Shown here piece by piece: positions 11,027-21,723 of a stretch of 32,500 nucleotides of DNA; position 1 is the stretch's first letter, and each line of letters begins with the position of its first letter. Source of the stretch: Neocallimastix lanati (nom. inval.) (lineage: Eukaryota; Neocallimastigomycota; Neocallimastigomycetes; Neocallimastigales; Neocallimastigaceae). The DNA lies in contig JACVTC010000005.1 in NCBI GenBank assembly GCA_016946835.1, positions 1,275,001 through 1,307,500 on the forward strand, in the 5' to 3' direction. Made by a program: the position numbers and the translations under genes. A model generated the notes under the pieces. It was given only the letters and a program-made list of their open reading frames with translations, did not search any database and was not told the DNA's origin.

Positions 11027-12053
11027 TTTATATAAAAAAATAATATTTGTCATTAAATTTTAATTATTAATTAATATTACAAAGATTCAAGAATTTACAG
11101 TTTATAATTATAATTTCATATTTATAGTAAAAACAAAAAAGCAAAAACAAAGAAAAGAAAAAAAAAAGAAAAAGTTAATTTGTATTTAAATCATATTTTA
11201 AAGCAAATAAATGCAATTATTAAATATGAATTTAAACTTTTGTTAAATAATTGATATCCATAGCTATTTCTTAAACTTTATAATATATGACATGTATAAT
11301 ACAGAAAATTAAGCTTTAGAGATTAAAAATAAAGAAAAACTATTGTAGTAAAATAATACATATATAATAAATATTTTTTTTTATACAAAATTTTACATAA
11401 TTTAATTATATTAAATGAATAAAAAAAAATGGATAATATATATTATTTTCTTTTCTTTTATAATATATTTTTATATTTATTAAATAATAAATAAAATATA
11501 TAAAAATAAAACTAAATTAATTAATAATATAAAAAATAATTTAATTAAAAAAAAAAATTTTTCAAAAAAAAATAATTTTATAATTTTTAAAAATTTACCT
11601 TTTTAAATAGTTTTTATTTATCTTTGAGTTTAGAAATTTTTATCTTCTTTTATAATTTTTTATGATTGTAAATAAAATTTTATAAGTTATATATAATTAT
11701 TTATTTTTTTTTTATAATATTGTATTATATAAATAATAATATATATCTATATAAGGAGAAGTAAATATATTATTAATATTATAAATAAGCAAAAACGAAA
11801 TTTAAAAATAAAGTAATATATAACTTTATAAATTACAAATAATTTTATTATTGTCCTTATTTTAAATGTAATAAACATAAATAATTACATCTGTTTATTC
11901 ACTTAATTCAATAAATTCAGTAATATTTAATAATATTATTCAATAATATTATTTATTCATTTTATCTTTTTCTTTATATATAATAATAACACTTATTATA
12001 GCAGTAGTTCTTAATTTTATATAATTTATTTATAATAATTAAATCTTTCAACA
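10122..12053. other. 1.9-kb A+T-rich spacer, no gene seen
   Basis: Between two plus-strand genes. It holds A runs at about 10274-10303 and 10994-11024, TA repeats, and AAATA-type simple repeats near 10560-10720. No frame with protein-like composition on either strand. The final 150 bp are the likely promoter and leader of the sorting nexin. Confidence 0.65.
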
Positions 12054-14129
12054 ATGTCATTTCAACCTGTCAATGGCACTGATCCATTAATGTCTACTGA
12101 TTATATGGAAGACATAAACATAAATAATAATGATGACAATAATAATAATCAAATACTTAATGAAGTTGAATATAAAAAAATAGACCTGGAATATCCAAAT
12201 GAACCCAAATTAGAAAAAATTCAAAGCGCTGGAAATGAAATAGATTGTTTATATACCACTCCACCAGAACCAAATATTAAACATTTTTTAAGACAAGCAG
12301 ATACAGATTCAATTTCGGAATATGGTATTGATGAAAAAAGTAGAATACATTGTTGTGAATTGGTAGGTACAGTATTTAAATATGAAAATTACAATGACTA
12401 TCAAATTGAAATTACCGACGCCCAAAAAGTAAATGATTTTTTTGGTAGTTCCTACATTGTTTATTCCATTCAAACAGTGAAAAAGGAAGGACATCAGATA
12501 TTATTTGAAACTAAACGTAGATATTCAGAATTTGATATGTTACAGAAACATTTGATAGCACGTTTCCCAACTCTTATTGTACCACCAATTCCAGGAAAAT
12601 CTAATCTTATAGAATATGCTACAGGTTCTGGTAAAAATCAAAAGGATACAATGGTCGAAAAAAGAAAACGTATGTTACAAACTTTCTTAAATAAATTAAG
12701 AAAACATCCAGTTTTTTGTTGTATGCATATTATTCATTTATTTATTCAGAAAGGTGCTCAATGGAGCTCAGAACAAGATATTGTCGAATTAAAAGAAAAA
12801 ACCGATAAAATTGTTTCATGCATTGATGGTAAATAAATATATATATATATATATATTTTAACAAATATATATTGAATATATACGTTATTAAATAAAGACA
12901 AAATTGTATATATATATATATATATATATATAAAATCATAGAAATAATATTTTATATTTTATATTTTTATTTTTTTTTTTTTTTTTTTTTTTTTTTATTT
13001 TATTTTATATAAAAAAAGAATATATTTATATAAATGTTATCTTAATTAACTTTTTTATTTATTTATTTATTTATTATATATATATTGCCACATTATATAA
13101 TTAAAAAATAATGACAATAATAATAACAAAAATTTCATCAAATTTCAACAATAACTGAAAATATCATAACACATAAAAACTATAAAAAAAATTGATTATT
13201 GTTTTATTTAAATACTTGTATTAATATTAACAATAATAATGATAATAAATTATAATATAAATAAATATATATATAATTTTTAAATTTAAATAACTGTAAA
13301 ATTAAAAAATATATATATATAATAAAAAAAAAAAAAAAAAAATCAATAATATAAAATTTAATTCATAGAACCAAGACTTATGGTAATAAAGGACAGATTA
13401 ATGACATGTTTAAAATATATTACATTAATGTATAATATTCAATCAGAAGCATGTAAAAATCTTCAAGAATTAAGTGTATTATATGCAAATTCAGGTGAAA
13501 TATATAATTGTTGGTCATTAGAAAATGAGCCCTATGCCCCAATTTTAGATCAATTTAGAAAAACAGGGGAAGCTCTATATGGCAGATTACAATCTGCATT
13601 ACAAAGTATGGATAATTTTATCATTGATAATTTGGTTCAATACATAAGATATATTGAAATTGCCATGAATGTTTGTAAGGTTTATCGAAATAAATATTTA
13701 AGATTCCAACAAATTTCACAACAACTGGAGAATAAGCGAAACTATTTAAAGCAAATGGAAAATGAGAATGCACATGAACCCAGTTATGAACCTACCGGAG
13801 GAATTGGTATAGAAAATAATATTCTCAGATTTAGAAGTACTATTAATTCCTTTATTGATACAGATCCAATAATTACTCTTCAAAAAAATATTGCTAGTAC
13901 TAAAGATTTTATTCAACAGTTAGAACAGGAACAGGAGAATCAACTTAGTATTTTAGCTATTGCCTCTTTACAAGTCGATACAGATATACAACGATTTGAA
14001 AAGGAAAAAAGAAATGATTTCAAGGAGCTGTTTAAGCATTATGCCGAAATATATAGAGATATTGTATCCTATCAATATAAACTTTGGAGTGAAATAAAAT
14101 CACAGATATCTTTTTATAATAGTAATTAA
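12054..14129 (+). CDS. SNX41: PX-BAR sorting nexin, Snx41/Atg20 family (two exons)
   Basis: Exons 12054-12828 and 13369-14129 join in phase (258 codons plus one base, then two bases) to give 511 residues. The junction reads SCID|EPRLMVIKDRL, which restores the start of the BAR domain. The PX domain (about 100-245) starts at IEITDAQK and has R155-R156-Y157-S-E-F, PPIPGK (177-182) and EKRKRMLQTFLNKL with R206, the expected phosphatidylinositol-3-phosphate contacts. ITDAQK, SSYIVY, PTLIVPPIP and KRKRML match the fungal Snx41/Atg20 group better than Snx4. Residues 259-511 form the helical BAR part, with YANSGEIYNCWSL and later coiled-coil segments. Family role: dimers, usually with Snx4, that sort cargo from endosomes and assist selective autophagy. 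The 50-residue Asn-rich N-terminus is not conserved. Without splicing exon 1 would stop two codons after the donor. Confidence 0.92.
12829..13368 (+). other. Intron of the sorting nexin gene
   Basis: 540 bp, donor GTAAAT, acceptor TTCATAG, over 90% A+T with TA and T runs. It separates the PX and BAR domains almost exactly. Both flanking frames stop or start within it, and removing it restores one family-like protein. Confidence 0.88.
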
Positions 14130-14987
14130 AGAATAATATTATATATGAAAAATGAAAGATAATTTTTTTTTTAAAAAAAAAAAAAAAATAAAAATAAAAA
14201 TAAAAATAAAAATATATAAAAATAAAATATATATATATATATATAAATAAAAATAAATTAATAAATTAATGATAAATAAATAAATTAATAAAATTAAAAA
14301 TAATAAAAAGATCTATATTTTATAATTAATAATAATAATGATATAATTCAATTTTAAAAGAAATAATAAATAAAAAACTATAAATAAAGATTATATATAT
14401 ATAAGTAATCAACACATACAATTCAATAAATAAATAAATAAATAAAAAAAAAAAATAAAATAAAAAAAAAATAAATAAAAATAAAAAGCATATATTTATA
14501 ATAAAAAAAAAAAAATAATAAAAAATAATATAATTTTATATATATTATTTATGATATTATGCAATAAAAAATATATAAAAAGAAAAATCAATAACAACAA
14601 AAATTATTATTATAATGATACAATAAAAATATTTTTATTAATAAAATTAAATAATCAATAATAATTATATTCATTTTATATTTATTTATTTATTTATTTA
14701 TTATTTATTTATTTATTATATTAAATAAAAATAATAGCATATCTTATAATGAAATAATAGATAATTTAATATTAAATTGAAAGAAAGTAATAATAAAATA
14801 AAAAAAAAAAATAAAAATATAATAATAAAATGATATAGTTATTATAATATAAAAAATAATAAAGATTAAAAAATAATGAATGAATGAATAAATTAATAAA
14901 TAAATAAATAAATAAATAAATTAAGAATTTAAGATATTATTATATATATATATTTTTTAATATTTGCTTTTAATAATTTTAAATTGT

Positions 14988-15023
<36 letters not shown>

Positions 15024-15059
15024 CAGTTATTATAGGTTATTTTTTGTTTATTTGATTGT

Positions 15060-15090
<31 letters not shown>

Positions 15091-15198
15091 TTTTTTTTCC
15101 TGCTTTGTTTTATTTGTTTTATTCTTATTGATTATTTATTTATTTATTCTTTTGAATTTTTTTTTTTAATACAAAACTGTTTTATGATTGGAATTGTT

Positions 15199-15230
<32 letters not shown>

Positions 15231-15248
15231 CATTTCATTTTATTTTAT
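14130..15248. other. Convergent 3' spacer between sorting nexin and PH genes
   Basis: Both neighbours end toward this stretch, so it holds two 3' UTRs. AATAAA and ATTTA-like strings are too common in such DNA to name a poly(A) site. It contains TTTA and AAATA simple repeats and T runs at about 14993-15023 and 15202-15230. No gene seen. Confidence 0.6.
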
Positions 15249-16861
15249 TTAACCCGTTTTTACTGGTATGGCTTGCTCTGTTTTTGAAATATCAGGTTCT
15301 CTAGGAGAAGAAGGTGACACTAATTTTGGCATTGGTAAACCACTACCATTAACACCATTACTTGGAACTGTTGTGAGAGGACCAAGTGGAGGCATATCAC
15401 TATAGTTTGATTGAGTCATTGTAATATTAGCAGGCTGAGAAGAACTTGGAGAAGTAGCAGTAGCGATTGTTGTAGTTGTGTTAATTGAGGTAGGAACAGT
15501 GGGAGGAAGACTGGCATGAGTAATTTTGGTAGTTTCTGATGGTTTTTTTATTGTTGAAGTAGTTGGTGCTGCTGCTGTTCCTGCTGTAGGAGTATGGTTT
15601 GAAAGGGTACTAGCTCGTTGAGCACTACTTGAACGATGACGAGGACTTAAAGCAGCTGTTGTCGATGGAACATTTCTTGAAGCGGCAGCACTATAATGAT
15701 GGTGAACTTTATTTGAATTAATTTGTTTCACGGTGGCATTATTACTATTATTAGATGAAGTTTCTGGAATACATTGACTGAAAAGACGACCTAATAAAGG
15801 CTTTTCTGGTTTAGGAGAAGACCGAGAACGAGTTAAAGTAGCTGTTGGATTATATGGAATAAACATATTTGGATCGATATTATCAACAGTATTATTCTCT
15901 TCTAAATCGTCGATGTCATCAACATCAGTATTAATTGTCTTTCTTTTGCTTACTGGATGCGACTTCTTATAAGCATCTTTAAAGGATGAAATCCAATCTT
16001 GATATTCCGTACTTGTAGAAGCTGAAAAAGTAAAATCAGCCTTATTAGTATGTAATCTCATACAACATGCTTGTCCTAATTTAACCTATAAATAATAATA
16101 ATAATAATAATAAATTAAAACAATTTGGAAAATTAATATTTGGAAAATTAAAAGAATAAACAAATATATAAACAAATACACAAACAAATACACAAATATA
16201 TATATATATAAATTAATAAAAAAAAACTTACTTCATCATCAATACCATTAACATTCATAAAATGAATAAAGATAGGTCGATTAGTTTCTTTTTCAGAAGC
16301 TAATAAGATTAATAATGGAGTTTCTATATGATGATATATATAAATTTTATAAAAAAAAAAAAAAATAAAATAAAAAACAATGATAATGATAAAAATAGAA
16401 ATAGTTTAAAATAAATAAAGAGAAAAAAAAATTAATGGTAATAAAAATTACATGATTTTAGTTTAAAAATAAAATATTTATGTATATAAGTATAAAAATA
16501 ATTTTTTTTTTTTTTTTTATAATATTATATTATTCTAAATAAAACTTATTAAAAACAAGTAAAAAAAATTTTTTTTTTTTTTTATTTTATATATATTATT
16601 TTTATTTTATCTTTTTAATTTTTTTCTTTTTTTTTTTTTTTTACCTTCCATTGCAGCAAAAGCAATATTACCTAAAATAGCAGCTTTATTTTCCAAACCA
16701 CCTTTTTTTTTAAAAAAAAAAAAAATGTATATATATATATATATATCAATATTATTATTACAAAATATAAAAAAAAGAATAATAAATAAAAAAGAATAAA
16801 AAAAAAAAAAAAAGGACAAATTTAAAGAAAAAAGTACCATAATTTTTATAATTATTTTTTT

Positions 16862-16906
<45 letters not shown>

Positions 16907-17111
16907 TATTGTATAATTATTTTTGTCTTATAACTATAATATATTATTAATTTTAAATTAAATTACCATTGCCTCCGAATATAGAATAATAAACTTTAGA
17001 AACATCCGAAATAGATAAAGGTGAACATAAAATTACAAATATTTTGGTATGTCTCTTATGAATTAAATAACCCTTTTTTATGATATCAATTTTATTTCCG
17101 TACGTATTCAT
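15249..17111 (-). CDS. PH-domain protein with Ser/Thr/Pro-rich tail (four exons)
   Basis: Proposed exons on the minus strand are 17111-16967, 16701-16645, 16323-16232 and 16085-15249. Phases fit at every junction and give 376 residues. The N-terminal part (about 12-138) reads as a pleckstrin-homology fold: KKGYLIHKRHTKIFVILCS, then SKVYYSIFG, IFIHFMNVNGIDDE, ADFTFSASTSTEYQDWISSF, with the hallmark Trp of the last helix at about 129. Such domains usually bind phosphoinositides or proteins at membranes. Residues 139-376 are low-complexity Ser/Thr/Pro/Ala-rich with basic-Ser patches (LTRSRSSPKPEKP, PRHRSSSAQR), probably disordered and phosphorylated. An A-rich leader precedes the ATG. No subfamily or symbol is recognised. 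The second exon, only 57 bp, is the least certain because its acceptor follows an A tract. Confidence 0.78.
16086..16966 (-). other. Three introns of the PH-domain gene
   Basis: Introns are 16966-16702 (265 bp, GTAATT..AAAG), 16644-16324 (321 bp, GTAAAA..ATAG) and 16231-16086 (146 bp, GTAAGT..ATAG), interrupted by the two small exons. All are A+T-rich. The first ends in a T tract followed by an A tract directly before AG, instead of the usual pyrimidine run. Confidence 0.7.
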
Positions 17112-17278
17112 TTTGAATTTTTTTTTTTTTTTTTTTTTTTTTATGAATAAAATATATATATTTATTTGATAATTTATTTTAATATATTAATTTCAATATA
17201 ATTATGACAATTGATGTTTTAATTTAATTTTTTTTTTCTTTTATGACCAAGGTATATATTATTAATTGGAGTTTTTAA

Positions 17279-17310
<32 letters not shown>

Positions 17311-17673
17311 TAAATAAATATTTCTTTTTTTTTTTCAATTTTCTCAAAATTTATACTTTTTTTTACAATTAAATATTAATCTTTATAAAATATAGAAAAT
17401 TTTAAAAATATGGTATGATATTGTATGATATAGATAATAATAATAATGTTGTTGTTATTATTAGTTAAAAATATATATATGTTTAAATCCTTTTTTATAT
17501 TCGTTTCCTTTTAATATTGTTTATTATAAATTATTTTTTAATTATTTTATTTGAATTTGATTTTCTCTTTCCGTTTTATATTTTGTGTTTAAATGTATTA
17601 TACTAGTCGTTTCCTTCTACTCTATTTTTTATTTGTTCGTTAGTTCGTTTTTTGTTGTATGTAAAGATGTAAA

Positions 17674-17706
<33 letters not shown>

Positions 17707-18045
17707 GATTATACAGAAAGAAATATATAAAATATAAATTAAAAATTTAAATATTTAATATTTAAAAAAAAAAAAAGATAAAAAAAAAATAAAATGAAAA
17801 TGTTTAATTGAATATATATATAACGCATATATACAAAAAAAAAAAAAAAAAAAAAAGTAAAAATAAAAGAAAGAAAGAAATTTCAATAAAAAAAAGTATT
17901 AATAAAAAAAAATATATTATTAAAATAAAAAAAAAAAAGTTTTTTATTTAATATTCAATAAAAAATAGAATAATGATATTATTTTAAAATCATATATGAT
18001 GTATTTTTATTATTTTTATTTTTATTTTTTTTTATTTTATTAAAT

Positions 18046-18080
<35 letters not shown>

Positions 18081-18171
18081 CTTTAAAAAAAAAAAATTTT
18101 TTTATTATACCAAAATATTAAACTTTATTTTCCACTTAGCATTTGTAACTGCTTAGAATATTTTTTTTGTT

Positions 18172-18203
<32 letters not shown>

Positions 18204-19459
18204 GATGAATATTTGCCTTTATATATTGTAATTAAATGTAAAATTTTAAAAAAAATATGTAGCGATTAAAATATTATTAAGTCCTATATTAAAACAATAA
18301 AAAAATTAGAATAAAGAAAAATAAAAAAAAAAAGTAATTAAAAGATGAATAGAACTATTTTCTTTTTTTCTCTCTTTTTTTTTACTTTATTCTTATCATA
18401 ATAATTAAAATTTATATATATTAAATTTAAAAATATTTAATAATAAAAATTATATTTATATATTATTTATATATTAATATATTTATATGTATAATTTTAA
18501 AATTAAAAAAAATAAGGAAAAAAATTTTTTTTTTTAATTAATTAAATTAAAATTTTCTTTTTTTTTTTATTTTAATCTGGTAATTTATTAATTCTTTTAA
18601 TATTTATTCTTTTATATTTTAATATATAATATTATATATTATTATATTAAATTTCTTCTTTATATATATATTTTTTTTATTTTTTATTTTTTATTTTTTT
18701 TATTTAATTTTTAATACTAAAAAATTTAATCTAATTTAATTATATTAAAATGAACATAAACTATCTTTATTAAAAACTAATATTTAATATTTAATATTTA
18801 ATATTTAATTATTTTAATTTATTTTATATTTTATATTTTATATTTTATATTTTTTACTTTATATTTAACATTTTATATTATACATTTCATATTTATATTT
18901 TATTATTAATAATAAATATAACAAATTTATTTCTTTTAATTAAATATTTTTTTTATATAAATTATATATAAAACATATTAATTATTCTTTATTTATATTT
19001 TAATAGGAAATTCATATATATATATATATAAAAAAAGATATAACTATTACATTTAATATAAAGTAACAATAAAAAAGTATGAATGTATATTCCTTTTAGA
19101 AGTTTATTTTCATATTTTCATTTCTAAAATATACAATTATTAATACAATAATTTCAAATATATTCTTTTTTTTTTTTTTTTTGTCATAAAAAAGAATATA
19201 TTTTTATCGTTGTTATTATTAATATTAAAGGTCAATATTCAGTTCTTTTTAATATAAATCATGTCATTTTTTTAAAATAAAATAAATCAAACTTAAATTG
19301 AGTTAAATTATATATATATATATATAGCTTATTAAATTATATCTGTTTTAAAATGTTAAAAGTTAATAAATAAATAATTTAACAAAAAATTTAAAAAAAG
19401 AAAAAAAATATAAAAAAATTTTTTTTATTTAAAAATTATTTGATTAATCTTTTATTAAG

Positions 19460-19495
<36 letters not shown>

Positions 19496-20029
19496 TCGTT
19501 AATAATATTTAATAAAAATATTATTTAGTAATTAATATTTATATTTATATAAATATAATGCAAAAAATTAATTATTATCAAATGATATTCATTTTGTCAT
19601 TGTTCTTTTTTTAAAAAAAAAAAATAAACAAATAAAAAAGATCATCATTTATACGAATTATATAAATTATTAAATATTTATTTATTTTTTTTATTTAAAT
19701 TATTATGTAACTTTTAAAAATATTATTATGGAATACCTTTTAATTTATCCAATGCATATTTATAATGAATAATTTTTTTAAATATTTTTGATAATTTATA
19801 TTCTCTATAATTATTATTATTTAATTAATAAAAGTTATTGCTATATGAATATAGTCATAAGTTTTTATTTGAACAATATAAAGTATATAATATATATTTT
19901 TAATAAATATATATAATTATATTATTATAAAAAAATAATTTTCTTGTATTATTAATTATTTGATTAAATATTTATTTATTGCAATATTAAAAAATAATTA
20001 ATAATTTAATAGTATAGTAATAAATTTAC

Positions 20030-20069
<40 letters not shown>

Positions 20070-20568
20070 TTTTATTATTACTTTTTAAAAAAAAAAAATC
20101 AAGTTATTAAAAATTTTATAAAAAGGTAATATCCATATTTTTATTTTTATTTTTATTTTTTTTTTTTTTTTTTTTAATATTAATTGTGTAACCATGTAAC
20201 CATAGTTTAAACCATTTCTTTTTTTAATATTAATTTTACTTTTAAATAAACTTAATTTAAAAAACTAAAAAACAAAGTATTCAAAAAAAAGTTTAGTTTG
20301 AAAGAACACTTAACATATGAAGGACTCAATAATGTTTTTTTTTTTTTTTTTTTTTTTGTTTCTCTATTAAATCAGTTTAACTAACTTTCTTTTATCCATT
20401 AAATAATGAATTTTCATCTAATTAAAGATAATTTTATTACTATTTTCGTTGAAACTATTAAAATAAATAAATAAATAAATAAATTAATAAATAAATAAAA
20501 ATAAAACTTAAATCAAAATTAAAATTTAATAAAATAAAATAAATAAAAAAAGTTTATTACTAAATCAC
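17112..20568. other. 3.5-kb A+T-rich spacer, no gene seen
   Basis: Contains the leader of the PH gene at its left end (an A run on the coding strand, 17117-17142), TA and TTA microsatellites (17285-17310, 20033-20069), TATTT repeats near 18780-18860 and an A43 run at 19460-19492 and its surroundings. Around 20190-20460 composition is slightly richer in G+C but shows no readable frame. No RNA gene seen. Confidence 0.6.
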
Positions 20569-20630
20569 TTTTTTTTTTTTTTTTTTTTTTTTGAAATAGG
20601 AATAAACTTTATTTAATAATATTTATTATA

Positions 20631-20662
<32 letters not shown>

Positions 20663-21060
20663 AAATACATGAAAATAAAATACATGAAATTTTTTACATT
20701 AATATTAAAAGAATAAGTTTTGAGATTCGAGGACGAAATGACTTCTAACGCAATCCCATTCATCGATGATAACTCCATATGGATTAAAATTATTATTCGA
20801 ATCTGTTATCAGAATTTCTTATTTTCCATATCGTTTCGATGTCGATGATCTTGACAACAGTAGGTCTAATACTATACAAATTGATTTTATTGGTAAAATC
20901 ACTAATCACAATAGGCATAAAATTAATAAGGAATTCCTCAAGCCGTACAAAATATGAAATCTGGAAAGCTTCCAGAAGGTGATTGAAAAATATTATTAAT
21001 AAAACGCCTGCTTTCCCCCTGAACCGATCGTTAAGATTTCATATACTACATTTAAGCCAA
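20569..21060 (-). mobile_element. 3' end of a LINE-like retrotransposon, copy 2 (decayed)
   Basis: On the minus strand the segment ends TATTAAATAAAGTTTATTCC...TTTC followed by 24 A (20592-20569). Upstream is a C-terminal coding remnant, EILITDSNNN...YGVIIDEWDCVRSHF. This matches the C-terminus of copy 1 (EILI...NGVIIDEWKEF) and copy 1's 3' end. Homology to copy 1 continues upstream over the AGGTCTAAT (plus-strand) block near 20860 into the position where copy 1 has its RT FADD motif, though this copy is too decayed to keep it. Frames are broken throughout. The 5' limit is uncertain. Confidence 0.7.
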
Positions 21061-21603
21061 GAGGGAGACACAGTAAGTAAAAAAAAAAAATTAGTACTAT
21101 CATCAAAATCTTCCTCTTTGTCATCAGGAATGTTCAATGATTTCTTGTGAACAATCAGAGAAAAATTAAAAAAAAAAAAATTTCAACAACAAGAGGAATG
21201 AATTGTTGCCTAATTTTTTTTTTTTTTAATTTAGGACATAAAAGGATCCAATGTGTAAAATTAAGTATGCTCATAATTTTTACAACAACAATGACAACCT
21301 GTTGAGCAATCTTCTTATACCAATTTTATTTTTTTTAAAATTTTTTTTTTTTAGACTAGGAAGAAAATACACTTCCAGTACTTTAATATATTTTTATGTA
21401 TTACATTTATTACTAAAAAATACATTATATAATTTAAAGATAAAATTAAAATGTATGTAAAAAAATAAGTAAAATAAAAAAAAATTTTAATTAAGCATAG
21501 AAAATTTAATGTAATAAAGAATAAAAATAAGTTTAAAAGTTAAAAAAAAAAAAATTTCGGTGTGATGTATACCTCTCAAAAAGTAATTCAAGAGAGCTAC
21601 TGA
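21061..21603. other. Patchwork of mobile-element debris
   Basis: Mixed composition. On the minus strand SLIVHKKSLNIPDDKEED is readable near 21100-21155, which looks like former coding sequence. A T12 run followed by AGACTAGGAAG (21341-21363) resembles a retrotransposon 3' end in minus orientation. No intact gene. Confidence 0.4.
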
Positions 21604-21723
21604 TTTTTTTTTTTTTTTGACTAGGTATAACTTTATTTAATATTTAATAATAATTACACGAATATAATAATATAAAATAAATTATAAAATAAAAAAAAAA
21701 AAAAATAATACATGAAACTAAAA

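Noticed and set aside
15052-15252. 66-codon plus-strand frame
   Set aside because: Made of TA repeats and T runs in the convergent 3' spacer.
21230-21290. Half zinc knuckle (GHKRIQC) on the plus strand
   Set aside because: The GH-x4-C half is present but the first two Cys are absent and replaced by a T-run; too short to claim a gag-like CCHC motif.
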